The position numbers and the translations under genes are program-made. This document shows, piece after piece, positions 1 through 5,678 of a stretch of 17,752 bases of DNA. The notes under the pieces were generated by a model. It did not search any database and was not told the origin of the DNA. It saw nothing but the letters and a program-made list of their open reading frames with translations. The DNA is from Patulibacter sp. (lineage in GTDB: Bacteria > Actinomycetota > Thermoleophilia > Solirubrobacterales > Solirubrobacteraceae). Position 1 is the stretch's first letter. Every line of letters starts with the position of its first letter. Location of the stretch: contig JAVHXX010000028.1 in the NCBI GenBank assembly GCA_031119595.1, forward strand, positions 1-17,752, written 5' to 3'.

Positions 1-1
1 C

Positions 2-1063
2 TCGACCGACTCCGACGGCACCATCGCCGAATGGGACTACGACCTCGACCAGTCGGGCATGTTCCAGTCGAAGACCCTCGACGGCAAGATCTCCTACACC
101 TTCTCGCAGGCCGGCGACTACCTCGTCCGCATGCGGGCCGTCGACAACACCGGCGGCACCGACGACGCCTCCGCGATGGTGCACGTGACCGGCGCGCCGG
201 TGGGCGTGATCACGGCGTCGCCGTCGTCACCGCAGACGGGGGAGACGGTCTCCTTCAGCGCGGCCGGCTCGCACGACTCCGACCCGAGCGGCTCCATCGC
301 CAAGTACGAATGGGACCTCGACGGCAACGGCTCCTGGGACGTGGTCGGACCGACCGCGACCACCGCGAGCCGCGCCTACCCGAACGCCGGCAACGTCGTC
401 GTGAAGCTCCGCGTGACCGACAACGACGGCGCGCAGACGACCACGACGCTGACCCTCGTGGTCCGCAACCCGTCGCTCTCGGGCGGCGGTGGCCAGACCG
501 GGGGTGGCGTCACGCCGACGCCCACGCCGACCCCGAAGCCGGGGACCGGCGGCAACACCGGAACCGGCGGCCTGATCGACAGCAAGACCACGACGACGCT
601 GTTCCCGAACCTCACGGGCGGGGAGAACCAGTCCGGCACCGCGACCATCAAGGACGCGATCGGTGGGACCACGCCGTCGGCGGTCGGTTCGACCCCGAAC
701 GGGTTCGTCGCCTCGATCGCGACGGGCGCCAAGCAGCACGGCAGCAAGACCTACAAGAAGGGCATCGCCGTGAACTTCAAGGCGAACACCGCCGGGTCCA
801 TCACCGTGAACCTCATGGTCCTGCCGAAGTACGCCAAGACCGTGGGCCTCAAGCTCAAGGGCACGAAGCTCGTGAAGATCGGCGCCGGCAAGGTGATCGC
901 CAAGAAGGCCGGCACCTACAAGTTCCAGGTCGTCGTCGCGAAGAAGTACCAGAGGTACGTCAAGAAGGCGAAGAAGCTCCCGGTCGAGCTGCGCGCGGTC
1001 GCGACCAGCAAGGACACGGGGGAGACCCTCGCCATCGGCAAGAAGTTCACCTACGTGAAGTAA
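2..1063 (+). CDS. PKD-domain surface protein, C-terminal part (5' end outside window)
   Basis: The frame is open from the first bases of the window, so this is the last 353 residues of a longer exported protein. Visible residues 1-64 are the end of one PKD (Ig-like beta-sandwich) domain, with a WDYDLD strand and the closing GDYLVRMRAVDN segment. Residues 66-156 are a complete second PKD domain (YEWDLDGNG, then VVVKLRVTDNDG). Residues 159-190 are a Gly/Thr/Pro linker with a TPTPTPTPKP run, typical of cell-wall-spanning or interdomain linkers. Residues 191-353 are a lysine-rich beta-type domain that I cannot name. No LPXTG motif or C-terminal membrane helix is present, so attachment would be non-covalent or by an N-terminal element outside the window. 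PKD domains usually mediate protein or carbohydrate contacts at the surface. It lies just before the pilin block but is separated from it by terminator-like hairpins; a role with the pili is only inference. Confidence 0.85.
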   Translation, partial: STDSDGTIAEWDYDLDQSGMFQSKTLDGKISYTFSQAGDYLVRMRAVDNTGGTDDASAMVHVTGAPVGVITASPSSPQTGETVSFSAAGSHDSDPSGSIAKYEWDLDGNGSWDVVGPTATTASRAYPNAGNVVVKLRVTDNDGAQTTTTLTLVVRNPSLSGGGGQTGGGVTPTPTPTPKPGTGGNTGTGGLIDSKTTTTLFPNLTGGENQSGTATIKDAIGGTTPSAVGSTPNGFVASIATGAKQHGSKTYKKGIAVNFKANTAGSITVNLMVLPKYAKTVGLKLKGTKLVKIGAGKVIAKKAGTYKFQVVVAKKYQRYVKKAKKLPVELRAVATSKDTGETLAIGKKFTYVK

Positions 1064-1068
1064 ACCTC

Positions 1069-1090
1069 GGGTCCGGCGCCGTCCGGACCC
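1069..1090 (+). terminator. Hairpin after PKD gene
   Basis: A perfect 8-bp stem GGGTCCGG/CCGGACCC with a 6-base loop begins 5 bases after the TAA stop of the PKD gene. There is no T-run, but GC-rich hairpins without a U-tract are common at gene ends in actinobacteria. Position makes terminator the best reading. Confidence 0.6.
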
Positions 1091-1130
1091 CACCAAGCCC
1101 CCGGCCGCCACAGACCGGTCCGCACGATCC

Positions 1131-1169
1131 CGGCCGCCCGGAGATGCCTCGAGCGTCTCCGGGCGGCCG
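1131..1169 (+). repeat. 14-bp perfect inverted repeat (large hairpin)
   Basis: The left arm CGGCCGCCCGGAGA (1131-1144) and right arm TCTCCGGGCGGCCG (1156-1169) are exact reverse complements around an 11-base loop. It may be a second terminator or an RNA-processing or protein-binding site. The right arm is duplicated at 1195-1208 by the tandem repeat, so two alternative stems are possible. Confidence 0.75.
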
Positions 1170-1222
1170 ATGTCGTTCCAGGGTGCCTCGAGCGTCTCCG
1201 GGCGGCCGATGTCGTTCCAGGG
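1145..1222 (+). repeat. 39-bp perfect tandem duplication
   Basis: Bases 1145-1183 and 1184-1222 are identical over 39 bp. Each copy consists of the loop and right arm of the preceding inverted repeat plus the tail ATGTCGTTCCAGGG. The perfect identity points to a recent slippage or duplication event. Confidence 0.9.
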
Positions 1223-1253
1223 ACGCCTCAGGAGGGCTCAGGGGCGTCCGAAG

Positions 1254-1296
1254 GGTCCTGGGGTGTGGACCCCAGGACCTGGGGTGAGGACCCCAG
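1254..1296 (+). repeat. Overlapping GC-rich hairpins upstream of pilin promoter
   Basis: A perfect 10-bp stem GGTCCTGGGG/CCCCAGGACC (1254-1263 with 1270-1279, 6-base loop) is followed by a related 6-bp stem CTGGGG/CCCCAG (1279-1284 with 1291-1296) that shares one base with it. Three GGGG/CCCC-type arms allow alternative pairings. There is no T-run. It lies about 65 bp upstream of the sigma-28-like promoter and could be a terminator or an operator; the sequence does not decide. Confidence 0.55.
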
Positions 1297-1361
1297 AAGA
1301 CCCGTCCAGCGGGAGCGCGCCGAGGAAGGTGTCCACTGAGCGTCCATATTCGTTTCATGCG

Positions 1362-1389
1362 CTCAAGGGGCCCCGTTTTCGCCCGATAT
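1362..1389 (+). promoter_or_regulatory. Sigma-28 (FliA/WhiG)-type promoter for pilin genes
   Basis: CTCAAG at 1362-1367 contains TCAA (1363-1366), followed by a 15-base spacer and CCCGATAT (1382-1389). The classical sigma-28 consensus is TAAA-N15-GCCGATAA, so spacing is exact. The -35 box matches 3 of 4 bases and the -10 box matches 6 of 8, including the CCGATA core. A transcript starting a few bases downstream would have a leader of roughly 50 bases before the pilin ATG at 1449. It has not been tested, and whether the genome encodes such a sigma factor cannot be seen here. Confidence 0.6.
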
Positions 1390-1448
1390 CAAGTGTGCCG
1401 ACCCGGCGAACTATCCACGGAAACCAGCTTCCCAACAGGAAAGACTGC

Positions 1449-1892
1449 ATGCGCAATCGACTCTCTGACGAGCAGGGCTTCACCCTCATCGAGCTCCTGG
1501 TCGTCATCCTCATCATCGGCATCCTCGCCGCCATCGCTCTGCCGAACTTCCTCGGTCAGCGTTCGCGTGGTCAGGACGCCTCGGCCAAGTCCAATGCCCG
1601 TAACGCGGTGTCGATGGTCGAGGCTTGCTACACCGACACGCAGGACTACGGTCAGTGCAAGACGGCCACGGCCGGCTCGCTCGGCACCAACACGGGCCTG
1701 ACCTTCGTCTCGACGGCTCCGACCGCCGACCAGGTCCAGGTGACCTCGGGCGCCGCTGACGCGTACACGATCACCGCCGGCTCCAAGTCGGGTGGCACGT
1801 TCACGATCGACAAGGCGACCTCCACGGGCGTCATCAGCCGCACCTGCCTCCCGAAGGGCGCGGGCGCCTGCCCGACCTCCGGCCTCTGGTAG
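1449..1892 (+). CDS. Type IV major pilin, copy 1
   Basis: A 147-residue prepilin with a class III signal: a short charged leader ending in Gly10, then FTLIE with the conserved Glu5 of the mature protein (Glu15), and a long hydrophobic N-terminal helix containing LIELLVVILIIGILAAIALP. After cleavage and methylation by prepilin peptidase it would polymerise into the pilus fibre. The globular part has four cysteines, as C-x9-C in the middle and C-x7-C near the end, and finishes in Trp. These could form two disulfides. The ATG is chosen because AGGAAAG lies a proper distance upstream and gives a 10-residue leader; the frame is open further upstream but would bury the signal. It is 94% identical to the next gene. 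It is probably the first gene transcribed from the sigma-28-like promoter. Confidence 0.95.
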   Translation: MRNRLSDEQGFTLIELLVVILIIGILAAIALPNFLGQRSRGQDASAKSNARNAVSMVEACYTDTQDYGQCKTATAGSLGTNTGLTFVSTAPTADQVQVTSGAADAYTITAGSKSGGTFTIDKATSTGVISRTCLPKGAGACPTSGLW

Positions 1893-1935
1893 CCAGCAGC
1901 TGGAACAGCCCTCTGGGCTGAACCCATCGCACTGA

Positions 1936-1968
1936 TCGGGGGGCGGGTCTCCAAGGCCCGCCCCCCGA
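1936..1968 (+). terminator. Strong hairpin after pilin copy 1
   Basis: A 12-bp perfect stem (1936-1947 with 1957-1968, containing GGGGGGCGGG/CCCGCCCCCC) is followed by GTGCTTTC. A smaller hairpin, CAGCCC-TCT-GGGCTG, sits just before it at 1906-1920. In a polycistronic pilin array this would make copy 1 the most abundant transcript by stopping or stabilising the upstream message. Confidence 0.75.
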
Positions 1969-2185
1969 GTGCTTTCAGGCCTCGCCGCCCGCCTTCTCCT
2001 CGCGGCACTCCTCCTCTTCCGATCGGCCCCCGCAGTCCCAGCCGGACCGATCACCCCGCAGAGCCAGCGCGACACCACACGCAGCAGGCGCGGATCTCCA
2101 CGCTCTTCACCGGTGACGGTCTCATCCACCGCCGCCACGTTCCCCACCCAAACCCACACCCCCCGAACCGCATTGGATCCCGAGC
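1969..2185 (+). other. C-rich leader upstream of pilin copy 2
   Basis: About 217 bp with no convincing gene. It is rich in C and poor in G runs, with CT-rich tracts early and CACC/CCAC tracts near 2140-2165, unlike the surrounding coding DNA. It shows no strong SD and no clear promoter. A CCGATC at about 2020 resembles a sigma-28 -10 core but lacks a TCAA partner at 15-17 bases. It does not resemble the leader of copy 1. Confidence 0.4.
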
Positions 2186-2629
2186 ATGCGTCATCGACTC
2201 TCCGACGAATCAGGCTTCACTCTCATCGAGCTCCTGGTCGTCATCCTCATCATCGGCATCCTCGCCGCCATCGCTCTGCCGAACTTCCTCGGTCAGCGTT
2301 CGCGTGGTCAGGACGCCTCGGCCAAGTCCAATGCCCGTAACGCGGTGTCGATGGTCGAGGCTTGCTACACCGACACGCAGGACTACGGTCAGTGCAAGAC
2401 GGCCACGGCCGGCTCGCTCGGCACCAACACGGGCCTGACCTTCGTCGCGACGGCTCCGACCGCCGACCAGGTCCAGGTGACCTCCGCTGCGGCTGACGCA
2501 TACGCGATCACCGCCGGCTCCAAGTCGACGGGCACGTTCACGATCAACAAGGCGACCGCGACGGGCGTCATCACCCGCACCTGCCTTCCGAAGGGCGCGG
2601 GCGCCTGCCCGACCTCGGGTCTCTGGTAG
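2186..2629 (+). CDS. Type IV major pilin, copy 2
   Basis: A 147-residue prepilin, same length as copy 1 and differing at only nine residues: two in the leader peptide and seven in the second half. The leader ends at Gly10 before FTLIE, the hydrophobic helix is identical to copy 1, and all four cysteines and the final Trp are kept. Bases 2222-2446 match 1485-1709 of copy 1 without a single change, so even silent positions agree, while the upstream leaders are unrelated. This indicates recent duplication or ongoing gene conversion. The ATG is preceded only by a weak GGAT, so translation may be weaker than for copy 1. It would be processed by the prepilin peptidase at 7589 and could co-assemble with, or substitute for, copy 1. 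Confidence 0.95.
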   Translation: MRHRLSDESGFTLIELLVVILIIGILAAIALPNFLGQRSRGQDASAKSNARNAVSMVEACYTDTQDYGQCKTATAGSLGTNTGLTFVATAPTADQVQVTSAAADAYAITAGSKSTGTFTINKATATGVITRTCLPKGAGACPTSGLW

Positions 2630-2648
2630 CCGACCACTCCTCAAGGCA

Positions 2649-2674
2649 TGCGGCCGGCTCGCCGGCCGGCCGCA
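2649..2674 (+). terminator. Hairpin between pilin copies 2 and 3
   Basis: A perfect 10-bp stem TGCGGCCGGC/GCCGGCCGCA with a 6-base loop lies 19 bases after the stop of pilin copy 2 and is followed by CGCCTCTTCGG. It is a terminator or mRNA-stabilising hairpin judged by position; there is no T-run. Confidence 0.6.
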
Positions 2675-2726
2675 CGCCTCTTCGGCGTCTCCCCCCAGAC
2701 GCGCTTCCCACCCAAAGCAGGCACGC

Positions 2727-3170
2727 ATGATCACACCCACCACGCGACTGAAGGACGACCGGGGCTTCACCCTGATCGAGCTCCTCGTCGTCATCCTGAT
2801 CATCGGGATCCTCGCCGGGATCGCGCTCCCCAACTTCCTCAGCCAGCGCACTCGTGCGTTCGACGCGGGCTCCAAGTCCGACGTCACCAACGCGGTCACG
2901 CACGTCGAGGCGTGTTACACGAGCAGCGAGGACTACACCAAGTGCACGACCACGGCCGAGCTGGGCCAGGGCATCGGCATCTCCCTCGGTACCGGTCCGG
3001 GCCAGGTCGAGATCAAGTCGTCCGACAAGGACGGCTACACCGTCATCGGTCACTCGAAGACCGGGTCGACGTTCACGGTCGCCAAGGCGCCCGGCACCTG
3101 GAAGACGACGCGCAGTTGTGTCGTCGCGCCGAGCCTCGGTGACGCCGGCTGCGCCGGCGGCACCTGGTAA
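2727..3170 (+). CDS. Type IV major-type pilin, third paralogue
   Basis: A 147-residue prepilin with a leader ending at Gly13, then FTLIE (Glu18 is mature Glu5) and a hydrophobic helix nearly the same as in the two upstream pilins. The globular part is clearly diverged from them but keeps four cysteines (C-x9-C, then C-x10-C) and the terminal Gly-x-Trp, so it has the same fold plan. It may be an alternative major pilin or an abundant minor pilin. The ATG at 2727 is the only start giving a normal short leader; its ribosome binding site is weak (AGCAGGC). Equal length in all three genes suggests constraint from fibre packing. The three genes form a tandem array directly upstream of the minor-pilin operon. 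Confidence 0.93.
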   Translation: MITPTTRLKDDRGFTLIELLVVILIIGILAGIALPNFLSQRTRAFDAGSKSDVTNAVTHVEACYTSSEDYTKCTTTAELGQGIGISLGTGPGQVEIKSSDKDGYTVIGHSKTGSTFTVAKAPGTWKTTRSCVVAPSLGDAGCAGGTW

Positions 3171-3184
3171 CGCCAGTAAACCTC

Positions 3185-3199
3185 TGAAGCAACGCTTCA
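3185..3199 (+). terminator. Weak hairpin after third pilin
   Basis: A perfect 6-bp stem TGAAGC/GCTTCA with a 3-base loop starts 15 bases after the TAA stop and is followed by TTCAACTGT. It is short and only moderately GC-rich, so it may attenuate transcription rather than terminate it, lowering expression of the minor pilins relative to the major ones. Confidence 0.35.
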
Positions 3200-3264
3200 T
3201 TCAACTGTCCACCGCGGCGGCGCCAGGGTCGAGAAGTGACCCGGTGCTGCCGATTCCTTCACTG

Positions 3265-4767
3265 ATGAGCGAGCTGACCGTGTCCCCAACGCTGCACAGG
3301 CTGCGCGACGAGCGCGGCTTCATGCTGATCGAGGTCCTGGTCTCGGCCGTGATCCTCGTGACCGCCTCCCTGGCGATCTTCGCGACGCTCACGCGCGCCG
3401 ACACCGCCGCCGGTCAGCAGCAGATCCGCGTCGCCGCGGCGAACTTCGCCCAGTCGGAGCTCGAGCGCATCCGCTCGCTCCCGGTCGAGGACGTCATGAC
3501 GTACGCCCAGCAGGGCACGCACAAGATCAATCGCAACGGCATCACCTTCACGGAGAACGTCGTCGCGAAGTGGGTCAGCGACGGCGGCGACGAGCCCGAG
3601 TGCACCGGCCAGGAGGGCGGTCTCGACTACATGCGCACGACGGTCACGCTGTCGTGGCCCGGCATGGGCGAGCTGCGCCCGGTGAGCATCACCTCGCTCT
3701 TCACCCCGAACGCCGGCGCCGGCGGCACCACCGGTTCGCTGTCGGTGCACGTCATCGACCGCGACGGCAAGCCGGTCCAGGGCGTCGGCATCAGCATCGC
3801 CGGCCAGAACGGTGGCGGCAACTACAGCAGCACCACCAACGTCAACGGTTGCGTCGTCTTCGGGTTCATCGCCGAGGACACCTACAACCTCACGGGCCAG
3901 AAGAACGGCTACGTCGACCAGGACAGCAACGCGACGATCAAGGACACCCCGAACGTCGTCGCCGCGACCACGACGAAGGTCGAGTACAGCTACGACTCGG
4001 GTGGATGGACCGGCGCGACGTTCAAGACGACCCTCGGGGCCAGCGTCCTCGGCGTCACCCTCGGCACGCCTCAACCCTCGTACCCGCCGCACTTCCAGAT
4101 CTGGCACGCCCAGCAGACGTTCCCTGGTGGCTACGACGTCGACTTCCCGACCAACCTGACCCCTGGCACGACGGCGGCGAACCGCTTCATCACCTTCAAC
4201 CCCTCGGTCCCGGCCACCAACTCGGTCAGCGCCTACAACGGTCAGACGGCCGCGAGCCCCGACCTGCTGTTCCCGTTCTCCTCGCCGTACACGATCTACG
4301 CCGGAAACTGCGCGGCGAACGCCACGCAGGGCTCCGCGGCCACGTTCGTGAACGTCGCCCGGCAGCAGTACCAGAACGCGGGCCAGGTGAACATCCCGGC
4401 ACTGCAGGTGACGGTCTACTCGGGCACGATCGCCCTGCCGGGGTCGCCAGTCGGCGGCGCCCGGGTGATGGTCAACTTCGGGTGCGGCACCTGGACGCGC
4501 TACACCGCGACCGCAAAGGCCCCGGCACCGCTCGTCACCGCGGCCAAGCTCGACCAGGGCGAGTCGGCCTGGGGCATCGGCACGCTTGGTGACCCGGGCT
4601 TCCCGTACACGACCACCGCCAGGGTCTGCGCGTACGACCCGTCGACGGGGCGGTACAGCGCGGTCACCACGACCTCGAACACCAACCCGGCCGGTACGTC
4701 GATCAGCCTCTACATGGGCTCGGGCACGACGGTCAAGCCCACCACCGTGACCGGAAACTGCCAGTGA
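3265..4767 (+). CDS. PilV/GspI-like minor pilin with large adhesin-like C-terminus
   Basis: A 500-residue protein (from ATG 3265) with a prepilin signal: Gly18, then FMLIEVLVS with Glu at mature position 5, and a hydrophobic helix to about residue 42. The LIEVLVS signature is typical of PilV/GspI minor pilins. At about residues 155-245 there is a beta domain (VHVIDRDGKPVQGVGISI ... GYV) resembling the carboxypeptidase-regulatory-like or prealbumin-like fold. The remaining 255 residues are Thr/Ser/Asn-rich, probably beta, with several cysteines, and unrecognised. Typical PilV proteins are far shorter, so an adhesive pilus-tip subunit is plausible. The start is uncertain: GTG 3244 has a possible GAGAAG upstream, and GTG 3280 would give a 13-residue leader like its neighbours. 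It is coupled to the next gene by a TGATG overlap. Confidence 0.85.
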   Translation: MSELTVSPTLHRLRDERGFMLIEVLVSAVILVTASLAIFATLTRADTAAGQQQIRVAAANFAQSELERIRSLPVEDVMTYAQQGTHKINRNGITFTENVVAKWVSDGGDEPECTGQEGGLDYMRTTVTLSWPGMGELRPVSITSLFTPNAGAGGTTGSLSVHVIDRDGKPVQGVGISIAGQNGGGNYSSTTNVNGCVVFGFIAEDTYNLTGQKNGYVDQDSNATIKDTPNVVAATTTKVEYSYDSGGWTGATFKTTLGASVLGVTLGTPQPSYPPHFQIWHAQQTFPGGYDVDFPTNLTPGTTAANRFITFNPSVPATNSVSAYNGQTAASPDLLFPFSSPYTIYAGNCAANATQGSAATFVNVARQQYQNAGQVNIPALQVTVYSGTIALPGSPVGGARVMVNFGCGTWTRYTATAKAPAPLVTAAKLDQGESAWGIGTLGDPGFPYTTTARVCAYDPSTGRYSAVTTTSNTNPAGTSISLYMGSGTTVKPTTVTGNCQ

Positions 4768-5678
4768 TGTCGCCGCAGACCAACCACCTCCGCCGGTTCC
4801 ACCGCGAGGACGACGGCTTCACGCTCGTCGAGCTCATGACCGCGATCGTCATCGGCGTCGTGATCATCGCCGCGGCGTTCGGCGCGGCCTCGGCGGCCGC
4901 GCGTCTCCAGAACAAGACCAGCAACCGCATCGACGCCATCAACCGCGGCCGCAACGCGATGGAGGCGATGACCCAGGCCATCCGCTCCCAGCAGTGCGCG
5001 TTCGGTACCCGCCCGATGCTGTGGGCCTCGGACACCGGCATGGAGTTCTACGGCAGCGCTGCGGCGTTCAACCAGACCACGCCGGCCGGCACCTCCGCCA
5101 CGAACCCGGGTGCCGTCCAGCCGATCCAGCGCATCCGGATCGAGTGGATCCAGAACAACGCCGCCCAGGCGACCGCCGCGCAGATCCAGAACAACGCGAA
5201 CCCGACCGGCGACATCGTCATGACCGTCGAGACCCAGACGAACCCCGGGTACACGCCGATGAACTTCAAGACGACGATGGTCCGGCAGCTCGCCGACGAC
5301 GTCGAGAAGGCCCCGGACCGCAACACGACGGTCTACAACACGACGCCGCTCTCGAGCGTGAAGTTCGTGCCCTTCTTCCAGTACTACGAGTACCAGGACG
5401 CCGTCGGCGACGGACGCATCGATCTCAACAGCCCGGTCGCGATGGTGGCCAGCGCCAAGGATCCGCTGCTCAATCCGAACGGTGTCGCCAGCGCGCCCGC
5501 CGCGGACCTCTCCGGGATCGTCCTGGTGCAGGTGAACTTCCGCTCGACGCCGCGCCAGGCCGCGTCGGACGGGTACTCGGGCCGTACCGCCGCGTCGGCC
5601 GGCGTCAACTTCTACAACACCGTCTCGGTCCGCATCGCGGATCCGAGCAACCCAGGCGGGAGCCCCCAATGTCTCTGA
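4767..5678 (+). CDS. PilW/PulJ-like minor pilin
   Basis: A 303-residue protein with a prepilin leader ending at Gly17, then FTLVE (Glu22 is mature Glu5) and a hydrophobic helix through about residue 42. The charged helix that follows (RIDAINRGRNAMEAMTQAIR) and the overall size fit the PilW/PulJ (GspJ) class of minor pilins, which form the tip-initiation complex with PilV/GspI- and PilX/GspK-type partners. Both partner types flank it here. The rest is a mixed Asn/Thr/Pro-rich globular domain, with one cysteine near residue 75 and one at the C-terminus that could pair. The ATG overlaps the stop of the previous gene by one base (TGATG), with GGAAA upstream; an adjacent GTG at 4764 would add only one residue. 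Assignment to PilW rests on N-terminal pattern and order, not on a full-length match. Confidence 0.82.
   Translation: MSPQTNHLRRFHREDDGFTLVELMTAIVIGVVIIAAAFGAASAAARLQNKTSNRIDAINRGRNAMEAMTQAIRSQQCAFGTRPMLWASDTGMEFYGSAAAFNQTTPAGTSATNPGAVQPIQRIRIEWIQNNAAQATAAQIQNNANPTGDIVMTVETQTNPGYTPMNFKTTMVRQLADDVEKAPDRNTTVYNTTPLSSVKFVPFFQYYEYQDAVGDGRIDLNSPVAMVASAKDPLLNPNGVASAPAADLSGIVLVQVNFRSTPRQAASDGYSGRTAASAGVNFYNTVSVRIADPSNPGGSPQCL

Larger units (their letters stand above)
1064..1448. other. Structured intergenic region between PKD gene and first pilin
   Basis: This 385-bp stretch has no convincing gene. The longer open frames across it are extensions of neighbours or shadows. It holds, in order, a terminator-like hairpin, a 14-bp inverted repeat overlapping a 39-bp tandem duplication, a second GC-rich hairpin group, and a sigma-28-like promoter with a 59-base leader carrying an AGGAAAG ribosome binding site for the first pilin. 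Each element is listed separately. Confidence 0.7.

Noticed and set aside
1145..1222. Start of a CRISPR-like or other multi-copy repeat array
   Set aside because: There are only two directly abutting copies, no spacers and no nearby cas genes. It is a simple tandem duplication.
31..1287. An overlapping plus-strand frame through the PKD gene and intergenic hairpins
   Set aside because: It is Arg/His/Gln-rich shadow sequence; the PKD frame has clear domain motifs, and this one runs through the tandem duplication.
1170..1448. An N-terminal extension of pilin copy 1 to an upstream ATG
   Set aside because: It would place about 93 residues before the prepilin signal and begin inside the repeat. 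ATG 1449 has a good ribosome site and a normal leader.
1390..1448. A cyclic-di-GMP riboswitch, as found before some pilin genes
   Set aside because: I could not find the conserved GEMM core elements, and the leader is too short.
2000..2030. A sigma-28-like -10 core (CCGATC) before pilin copy 2
   Set aside because: No TCAA or close variant lies 15-17 bases upstream; a four-to-five-base match alone is expected by chance.
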